From Chaenocephalus aceratus (Eukaryota > Chordata > Actinopteri > Perciformes > Channichthyidae), in the NCBI GenBank assembly GCA_023974075.1, contig CM043801.1, positions 21,011,236 through 21,075,235 of the forward strand: a stretch of DNA of 64,000 nucleotides, written 5' to 3'. Of the stretch, positions 56,600-64,000 are shown piece after piece; the stretch's first letter is position 1; each line of letters begins with the position of its first letter. Under the pieces are notes generated by a model that saw only the letters and a program-made list of their open reading frames with translations, was not told the DNA's origin and did not search any database. The position numbers and the translations under genes were made by a program.

Positions 56600-59572
56600 C
56601 ACTGCACGTGTGCAGCACTGACAGATTTAATCCACGCCCACCTATGACGTGGGCCCCACCTCCGGCCTCACTTCCGTATAAATAGGAAGATGGCCCGTCC
56701 AACTGCTCCCATTTTTCTTCAGCACTCCGTTGCAGAAGCACTGTACAGGCACAAGCTCTTTTCAGAGCTGTTTACTAGAAAGCAAACATTTCCCCCTGGC
56801 CCCATTCTCCCTCTCCTCCGGACGGGGGAGACAGGGCGGGGCTCGGGGTTAGCCGACATATGAATTACGACCGGCTGTGGCTGGCTCGCTCCAGGGAGGA
56901 AGCGGCTTTACACAGACGATACAGGTGAGTCCTGCCGGGGATTGGAGCAAGCAAACGCGGCTCTCAATCCCCAGGTGTCGTGCACTCATTGTGTCCGTCT
57001 TCCTCTGGCCCACAGACAGCAGAGAGCGAACGCTCTCGCGGCTGCGGCCGGGGATGATTGGCCAAGCCCTTGATTATTGGATCCGAGTGGCGGGCAGCAG
57101 TCAGGCGACTCCTTCCCCTCCCTTCACGGATCACTATGTGGTTCCCCCAGCCCCATCCTCCCTCTCCTCCGGACGAGGGAGACAGGGCGGGGCCCGGTGT
57201 CAGCCCGGCAGCCGAGCCTATAGGTTCTCCCCGTTCCCCCGGTTCAGGAGAGCTCTCCTCCGGATGACATAAGCGGTTGCCTCATAGCCTGTCGGTTATT
57301 AGGCAACAGGGCTCGCGGCACAAACCGGCTGTCTTTAAAACCTGGCGGTTGATTAGACAGCACGGACTTGTTTCCTATGTCACAGATATGCCTCCACACA
57401 CCTTTCATTCCTCAAGCGGGTTTGAGCGTGAACACGCCTCAATGTCCGGTTTACGAGCCTTCTCCTAAACGGTGAGAGCCGCTGTGCAATACAGCGTGTG
57501 GAGGTGCAAGAGCCGGCTGTAACCTGTCAGTCAGCAGGCAGCAGGGCTCGTGGCGCAAGCCAGCTGTATTTAACCAGGCGGTTATTAGACAGCAAGGCTT
57601 GACGTTTAAACCTGATGCTCCTAACCTGTCGGTTAGCAGGCAGCACGGTTTTTTTTCCTCTGTCCCAGATGTGCCTACTACACACGGTCGTAATGAGCCC
57701 AGGGCTGTTATTACGCACTGTGTGAATAGCACTGCACACACATCCGCTCATTCCCTCAGCGGGTTTGAGCATGAACGCGCCTCAATGTCCAGTTTACGAG
57801 CCTTCTCCTAAACAGAGACAGGATGAGAGCTGGTGTGAGATGCAGCGTGTGGAGAGCCCCTCGCAGCTTTTCGGTCCGGGCCCCTCTTGGGTTGCTTCAC
57901 GGGCAACGGCGGCGAGGGCTCTGACGTGGCTCGTCACCATGACAACCACAGCACATCCAGAGCATGTCGCGCGCTCTCAGAATATTACTCAGAATGGCGA
58001 CGTGTGTGTTCGATGGACAGATGAATAATAATAAGCAGCAAGGCCCACCGGGTAAGCCGGCTGCCCCTAACCTGTCGGTTATAGGCAGCATGGCTCGCTG
58101 CATAAATAGGCTGTCTTTAAAACCTATTGGTTTTTAGGCAGCTCAGTTTTTCTCCTCTGTCCCAAACCTACCTCCTACACACGGTAATGAGCCCACGAGT
58201 GCCATTATTACAGTGAGGGCAGCACTGCACACAGCTCCGCTCATCCCTTAGGGGTGTTGAGCATGAACGCACCTCGGTGTCCAGTTTAACACTGTAAGCA
58301 ATTACTGTTATTTTTCAGCTGATTTTCGGCACTAATCTACTGGCAGCCCCCTATAACCAGAATGTTTCTGTGAATTATTTAATTTTGTATGGTAATAAAC
58401 TGAAATTTTTCAACAGTATGAATACTGTATAATTTCAGTGTATTGCTGGCGTCTCTGCTGCCGGTATTTTACTGTTAATGAGAAAGGCTGTAAAATCATT
58501 TCACAGTATGAGTACTGTGGTATGGCAGTGAAGTGCAGGCGTTTGTGAAGAGACTGCCGGCGCTTTACTGTTGTTTGACAGGAAAATGTGTTACAGTGGA
58601 CATAATGAGAGCCTGTGTGAGGTGCAGCGTCTGGAGGGCTCTGGCGTGGCTCGTCACCATGACAACCACAGCACATCCAGAGCAGGTTGGCGCGCTGAGT
58701 GGCGGCGCGTGTGTTCAATGGACAGATGGAATATAATATGCAGCAAGGCTCCCCGGTTAAGCCGGCTGCCAATAGCCTATTGGTTACTTGGCAGCATGGC
58801 TCGCTGCCTAAGCCGGCTGGGTTTTTTAACTTATCGGTTAATAAAACAGCAGGGCGTACTATTCAATCCGTCTACCTTTAAACTTTTTGGGTTTAGGCAG
58901 CACGGATTTTTCCTCTGTCTCAGACGTACCTCCTACCCACGGTCGTAATAAGCCCACGGAGGGCCATTATTACACCTCGGGTGGACAGCACTGCACACAC
59001 CTCCGCTCATCCCTTAGTGATGTTGAGCGTGAATGCGCAGTTTACGAGTCTTCTCCTAAACGGCGACATAATGAGAGCCTGTGTGAAATGCAGCGTGTGG
59101 AGGTCTCTGGCGTGGTTTGCCACCAACCACAGCACATCCAGAGAATGTACACCTGGCGTATTCAGAGTACTGGATGGTACTCAGGGTGGCGGCGCGTGTG
59201 TCTGATGGACAGATGGATGAGCAGGCGGATGGGCAGAGAGTAGTCTCTGCAGTTCGCCTCTCCCCCCCGCAGTTCTACGGGATACAGGAAGTCCTGTCAT
59301 CCTGGGAACAGTGTCTACGCGCTCCGTGCAGAGCGGCAGGAACTCTGGTTAAAAGGAAGCTTTTTTCCAGGGTTCCTCATGGGGAAGAAAATCAGGGTTT
59401 TTTACTCGCGGTATTTTCTGGTCCCGAAGGAGACGGGGCGGGGGGAATGAGACCCATCCTCGATCTGTCAGTGTCCAACAAGGGAATGGCCTTTTCCCAT
59501 GCTGACGATCAAACAGGTGCTGGAGTGTTCACCAGGGAGGTGCACATCCATAGTCCTGAAGGATGCAGTCCT
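56600..59572 (+). mobile_element. GC-rich degraded retroelement, probably DIRS-like
   Basis: A TATAAA-containing leader ('ccgtataaataggaagatgg', about 56675) is followed by long GC-rich sequence with broken frames. Near the end, plus-strand translation at 59447-59470 gives MRPILDLS, and neighbouring frames give FLVPKE and NKGMAF-like pieces. That is the entry to a DIRS-type reverse transcriptase (GGMRPILDL..LN). The rest of RT, the methylase and the tyrosine recombinase are not visible. The assignment rests on this one block and the leader. Confidence 0.45.
57277..59235. repeat. four degenerate large tandem units
   Basis: Units begin near 57277, 57520, 58040 and 58750. Each carries, in order, a 'cctgtcggtta' / 'gcagcacgg' block, 'cctacacacggtcgtaatga', 'gcactgcacacacctccgct', 'cgcgcctcaatgtcc', 'tgagagcctgtgtgagatgc', 'cgtggctcgtcaccatgaca' and 'gacagatgaataat'-type words, with some blocks missing. 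Unit length varies from about 240 to 700 bases, so this is an old array with internal deletions. Confidence 0.7.
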
Positions 59573-59576
59573 CCAC

Positions 59577-59876
59577 GTAACGTCGGGTTACGTAGTGTAA
59601 CCCTTGTCATATTAGCACAGGCGGAGCCCTCTACTGGACTCTATGGGTACTCTCTTACCCCGCAAGCATTCTCCCACTGAGACTTCTATAGACGTAGCCG
59701 GCCCTGGGCGGGCCTACCTGAATGCGCGCGCATCACACCGTATAAAAGGAGGCCTCGCCTCCTGACTATCATCCTACACTTCTCTTCAGCGAGCGGAATA
59801 GGACTGACAGTGCCCCGAGTAGAGGGCTCCGCCTGTGCTAATGTAACAAGGGTTACACTACATAACCCGACGTTAT
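59577..59876. repeat. inverted repeat of about 65 bp with promoter-like spacer
   Basis: 'taacgtcgggttacgtagtg' and 'ggcggagccctctactgg' (59577-59640) recur inverted as 'agtagagggctccgcctgtg' and 'cactacataacccgacgtta' (about 59818-59876). The spacer contains 'ccgtataaaaggagg' at about 59749, a TATA box. 'ggctccgccctctactgga' follows again near 59889. The layout suggests the end and start of two DIRS-like units or a retroelement promoter. Confidence 0.65.
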
Positions 59877-59879
59877 ATC

Positions 59880-60687
59880 TCTCACAGGCTCCGCCCTCTA
59901 CTGGACTCTATGGGTACAGTGGGTGGAGCCGCGATGTATACGCGCACTGTCGTCCAACAATATTCCACCCTACTGCCCCTGACCGGCTATTATGGTCAGC
60001 AGCTGCTGCCCCACCTTCTCCTTTAACCCGGTTGTAACCGAGGAGAAATCTGGGCCGTGGCTGACAGAGCACACCCTGCTGCGCTTACCTCGCAAAAAGT
60101 GTGCTCAAAAAACCGTGCCGGGGGACCCCCCCACCCTGCATGGGGAGAGCCCCCTCGGCCCCGAAAGGGCTAACTACACGCCTGCCTCCCTAAATCCCTA
60201 AGGATAACAGGGAGAGCGCCAGAGCCCCTGCCCCACACTCAAACACTGACCCCGTGTCGAGTGTGTGGACTAAAGTGTGGAGGGCTCCCCCCCTCCTGCT
60301 GGCAGGAGGAGAGCAGCCCTCCAGCCCTGTAAGGGCCCAGTGCGCCACCCCGCCCCTCCCGGGACCCTCCGAAGGCCCGAGAACAGCGAAGGCGCATTAC
60401 GTCCGGGGAGGGGTTCAGATGCCAACTGACCCACAACCCCCCTCCCCCCTACCAGTCCTGTGTTGCCCCCGCAAGTACAGACGAGGAGAAAGAGCCCGAC
60501 ATGTCCAAGAGATAAAACCTTATGAAGGGGCCTGGCGTCGACCAAGACGCCGCTGTGCATATATCCACACTCCACACTCACACCGTTGAATAAGGCTGTT
60601 GACTATGAAGGTAGATATGGTGCAAAATGCGAGAGCGTGAAAACCTGATGTGAGCACTTGCAGAAAAAAAATCTGTGCTTGTGTACA
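59880..60687. other. GC-rich sequence, no gene recognised
   Basis: Pro/Arg-rich short frames on both strands, no splice-supported or motif-bearing coding sequence. Composition matches the DIRS-like region to its left. Confidence 0.35.
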
Positions 60688-60932
60688 TACATTTACACTT
60701 GTATAAAATATCCACGTAACTGTGAACCAAATGTACACTTGTATAAAATATCCACGTAACTGTGAATCAAATTTACACTTGTATAAAATATCCACGTAAC
60801 TGTGAATCAAATTTACACTTGTAAAAAATATCCACGTAACTGTGAACCAAATGTACACTTGTATAACATATCCACGTAACTGTGAATCAAATTTACACTT
60901 GTAAAAAATATCCACGTAACTGTGAACCAAAT
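60688..60932. repeat. 40-bp tandem repeat, about six copies
   Basis: The unit combines 'acttgtataaaatatccacg' and 'taactgtgaatcaaatttac', with C/T, G/T and T/A variants between copies. Confidence 0.93.
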
Positions 60933-61189
60933 TTGAAGTCACAGAAGAAAAAAAAATGTTTTGTAGCTTGTAGGAAAAAAATGAACTTAGAGATGAAATG
61001 TTCACTTGCAGAAAAATACACATTTTTTAAATATATTTTCCATTACAACTGCAACTTTATTTATTACAACCTCTCAAATCAGTCATTACAACTTGACGAA
61101 TCTGCTCTGTGGCAGTATAAATCGACGAATCTGCGGTCTTGACTTTTGCTACACTTCTTGCGATAAATGTGTCGCAAAAGTAATTTTCA

Positions 61190-61326
61190 CCTGTAGATGT
61201 GGGGGGAGGGAGGGGGGTTGGAGCGAAGGGGCGGAGCTATCAGAAGGACGAGGCTCGGGTGACTGGAGACTGCGGGGCTACTGTTCGTGTCGCTACCAGT
61301 CCGCTGACATGGCGCGTCAATCAACG
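61190..61326 (+). promoter_or_regulatory. GC-box promoter-like region with a possible short first exon
   Basis: A G-rich stretch contains GGGGCGG (61228-61234). It is followed by an ATG at 61309 opening six codons (MARQST), then a donor-like ACG|GTAAGG at 61326/61327. Local CpG content is higher than in the surroundings. This looks like the start of a gene transcribed to the right, but no downstream exon in phase could be recognised within the window, so the product is unknown. Confidence 0.4.
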
Positions 61327-62193
61327 GTAAGGTTCGCCCATTACTTGCCCAGTATTACTTTGAATATTATTATTGTGATTGAGGATTAAATCCGCTTTGA
61401 AGACCACCGTTTTATATCGTGCAGTTTAGCGGCAAAATAACGTCAGTCAGCCAGCTAACGCTAGCTTTGTTGAGTGTATGCTAGCTAAACAAGTAGTGGT
61501 TGTAGTCTATACAGAAGTAATTCATATATTATAGCCTACTGCTTTGGCACTAACGGTTGATAACCGTTTATGAAAATAAAACCAATTGAACTGTACTGAA
61601 ATAATGACAAGTTTTATAATTGTCTTGGGCTCCTGCTGTGTTTTTAAAGCCTTTGTAAATTATCCATGCTATTTTCTATTTAGCTAACGAAGACTTCAGA
61701 ATCTTAAAATCCCTTAACGTTTGTATGCAATTGTGCTAAATTCAACTCTGGAATCAAGCAAATATTAATATGTTTGCATGACATTAGTTATTTATATTTT
61801 GCCATCACTGAACTATACGTTTAATACATTTAAGTCAAGCTAAGGTACATGTGTTACATGTGTACAGCTAGTTAGTGCTCTTACCGATGCCTCCTCCAAA
61901 CAGCCTAATAACCAGACTGTATCATTAAAACTAAGTACCAGTTCTAGATCCTTGACTTTAGACAAACAATTCAAAAGACAACATGTAATTAAAGACCAAT
62001 GTTTATTTGAAGGTGCCTCTTAACCTGAGATGTTAGTTATGCAGTAATAGTATTGACAATCTAAAAAAACTGAGTGTGGACGGATTGAGACAGCGTGGTG
62101 TCCAGAGGGCTGCAGAGACTTCAGGGAGAAACCTCCGTGTGATGGACGTCCTGTCTGTTGGTGTGGAGAGGACTGAGGGTCTTTCCTCAGCGA
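61327..62193. other. AT-rich, intron-like sequence
   Basis: No exon recognised. 61555-61690 is the left arm of an inverted repeat whose other arm is at the window's right edge. Confidence 0.4.
61555..61690 (+). repeat. inverted repeat, left arm
   Basis: 'tgaaaataaaaccaattgaa' through 'tgtcttgggctcctgctgtg' to 'ttctatttagctaacg' is found in reverse complement at 63865-64000 with very few differences over about 135 bases. Confidence 0.9.
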
Positions 62194-62255
62194 GGAGGAC
62201 CAGGCCTGATGGAGGAGGACCAGGCCTGATGGAGAAGGACCAGGGCTGATGGAGG
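62194..62255. repeat. 20-bp tandem repeat, three copies
   Basis: 'gaggaggaccaggcctgatg' twice, followed by a third copy with two changes. Confidence 0.9.
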
Positions 62256-62780
62256 AGCCCATGCTGGGCAAAGCTGATACCAACTGCACAGGCCTAGTCT
62301 GTCACTTTATTTGACTAAATGTGTTTACTTATACATTTAATAGGTTTACACCTTCTGTCCATATGTGCTTTTTATTTAAAACATTTGATTAACTTTTGGT
62401 TCACATTTCAATAAACTGTATTTGTATTCCTTTTGTCCATTATTCTTACTGAAAATGTTAGATTACACATTCACATCTGACTGAAGATTGGCCCCATTTA
62501 TTTGTGATGTTGCAAACTCTGCGGTACAAGGCACAAGTGATGTGAAGCTCATAAAGCGAGGCGAATAGAAATAATCAGCTGATGGAGTGTAGATGTGGAA
62601 ATAGGTGCATCCCAGCTGTTTTTCGCCACACTTTATAAGCCTGACTATAACCACCCCTTCTCTGAGGTGCAGGCAGCGTCACAAACAAATGATGGTCCTG
62701 ATAGATTACAAAAATATTCGGTGTGCAGATCTTTGTTTTCACAATAAAAGTAGTTTCTTAGTGAATGTCTTGTTCTGGTC

Positions 62781-63502
62781 TTAAAATCTCATAACATCAG
62801 CTTTTAATGTTCCTCTTGGAAGTTCTTCTTGACCCTCAGAGAAGGAGAAGATGTCGTGTCTTTCAGGCATGTCCTTTCCTAACAAAAATTACAGGAAACA
62901 TAAAACATTATTGCAGAACAAGTGTGTTATTTATGAAAGAGGTGTGTTTGTGTGTTTAGGGGCTGTTGATATAATTATTTTTTAATTGTAATCAGATTAT
63001 GAATGAACAGTATGAAATTCATCAACATTGAAATATATGTTATTATCAAAATAATAGTTAACTGTTATCAAAACGTAGTGCAACTGTAGAAGCTTGCTCT
63101 GTTGTCTCACTGAAAGAAATAACTTTTACCACGTTTTTTACAGACAATATTGAGAGATAAATAGTAGCAGTTCTCACTATGTGTTAAATATCTTTGCCTT
63201 CAATACATTAAATTAGAAAGCTGACAAAGTCATATTGCTTGTTAACATCTAAATGTGACTTTTTGCATGGAAAAAAACCCTCAACTTAGCTGATGTGTAG
63301 GTGATCTAGTATTTAGTATTGTTTAATGGAATGTATATCAGTGTATTCAAGTCAATACTTCATTCATTTAAACCAATATATTTCTTGATTCTTTGAACAG
63401 TATGAAAAAAGAGTCTTTGTACCTGTGCTGAAGTTCACTGCTGTGAGGAGTCCAGTTCTGTCTCTCACTCTCTGGTCCAGCCTGTCTGCATCACCTGGAC
63501 AC
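62781..63502 (-). CDS. two candidate small exons of an unidentified gene
   Basis: Exon A (63502-63423) is bordered by TTTAAG and GTACAAAG and reads CPGDADRLDQRVRDRTGLLT then AVNFST. Exon B (62878-62781) follows TTTTGTTAG and reads KDMPERHDIFSFSEGQEELP then RGTLKADVMRF and stop TAA at 62783-62781. Joining A to B keeps phase 1 and an open frame. I do not recognise the family. The upstream exon would lie to the right; exon A needs two bases carried in from it. The length is too small for coding statistics, so this is tentative. Confidence 0.33.
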
Positions 63503-64000
63503 CTTAAACAAACAGATATATATGTAAAGTACCATGTGTACAAACAATATAACTGATTCTCTTCTGTTGAACATGTTGGATTGTGTATTGTCCGAGTCAG
63601 GGTCCTTTTTATTTTACTGTAACTTTGGAAGTTGTGTTACCAATGCTTACTGTTTATTTGATATCAATTTGTAATACAATTAATAAAAACAACAAGGTTT
63701 GGGTTCGTTCTTCAGATGACTGTGACGTTAACGTGTAAGCTCAATAATGAACTCCAGCTCAACCAACCATATTGTAATATCTAAGTAATCATCTTGAAAT
63801 ATGACATTAATAATTGTAATATACACACATCTTATTGTGAGGTTGATTTCACATACACTACTTTGACGTTAGCTAAATAGAAAATAGCATGGATAATTTA
63901 CAAAGGCTTTAAAAACACAGCAGGAGCCCAAGACAATTATAAAACTTGTCATTATTTCAGTACAGTTCAATTGGTTTTATTTTCATAAATGCTTATCAAC
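63503..64000 (-). repeat. AT-rich sequence and right arm of the inverted repeat
   Basis: 63865-64000 is the reverse complement of 61555-61690 and continues to the end of the window, so its true length is unknown. The rest shows nothing recognisable. Confidence 0.8.

Noticed and set aside
57058..60589. Several 60-190-residue frames in the GC-rich right half
   Set aside because: High GC lowers stop frequency. The frames overlap on both strands and follow repeat units, not conserved domains, apart from the short RT block at 59447-59470.
60520..61023. 167-residue minus-strand frame with repeated Phe/Thr/Val motifs
   Set aside because: It is a read-through of the 40-bp tandem repeat (three copies equal 120 bases, in frame); no independent evidence of coding.

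Overview
The window is teleost-type vertebrate genomic DNA: AT-rich, intron-rich and crowded with fish repeat families (hAT, TTAA/Kolobok-like, L2-type LINE, Ty3/gypsy, a CACTA-like element, a probable DIRS-like element, GT and GA microsatellites). No prokaryotic features were seen.

One cellular gene is well supported. It lies on the minus strand, from an ATG at 28004 to a stop at 3200, with an AATAAA at 3106-3101. I could place 29 exons (about 7.6 kb of coding sequence) by splice consensus, phase and homology. They encode a secreted zonadhesin-like mosaic protein, in order: signal peptide, MAM1, VWC-like/VWD1/C8, TIL/VWC/VWD2/C8, Ser/Thr linker, MAM2, MAM3, MAM4, a long Thr/Pro mucin tract, TIL, VWC-like module, and a final VWD that carries an Asp/His-rich insertion and has no C8 after it. 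Twelve single-base-scale frame shifts fall in otherwise clean exons, plus more in the mucin tract, yet every splice site looks usable and no nonsense substitution appears in the conserved frame. The gypsy pol remnant and a second gene remnant show the same pattern. This points to consensus indel errors, or to very recent pseudogenisation.

The rest is mobile DNA, much of it nested. 1-2746 holds the 3' end of a hAT transposon and a hAT-like element with another hAT inside it. The 8 kb intron at 16435-24647 is filled by a hAT-like element (16468-24310) carrying a long-TIR element (16862-20240) and a TTAA palindromic element (20779-23716). 25.3-27.2 kb is an L2 LINE in an intron. 28.9-32.0 kb is a LINE 5' part followed by a foldback element whose inverted repeats each contain a 20-bp minisatellite. 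36.4-37.6 kb is another hAT. 39.6-43.7 kb holds a truncated Ty3/gypsy pol between GAGTC-rich repeats. 45.7-51.0 kb is a second long-TIR element related to the one at 16.9 kb, invaded by a LINE, a THAP-encoding Kolobok-like element and an L2 tail; the first copy preserves empty sites for the last two. 51.3-56.6 kb is a CACTA-like element holding a broken multi-exon gene remnant. 56.6-60 kb is GC-rich, repetitive and probably DIRS-like.

The right end (61-64 kb) looks like unique DNA again: a GC-box region with a short first exon on the plus strand, two candidate small exons on the minus strand, and an inverted repeat whose right arm runs off the window.
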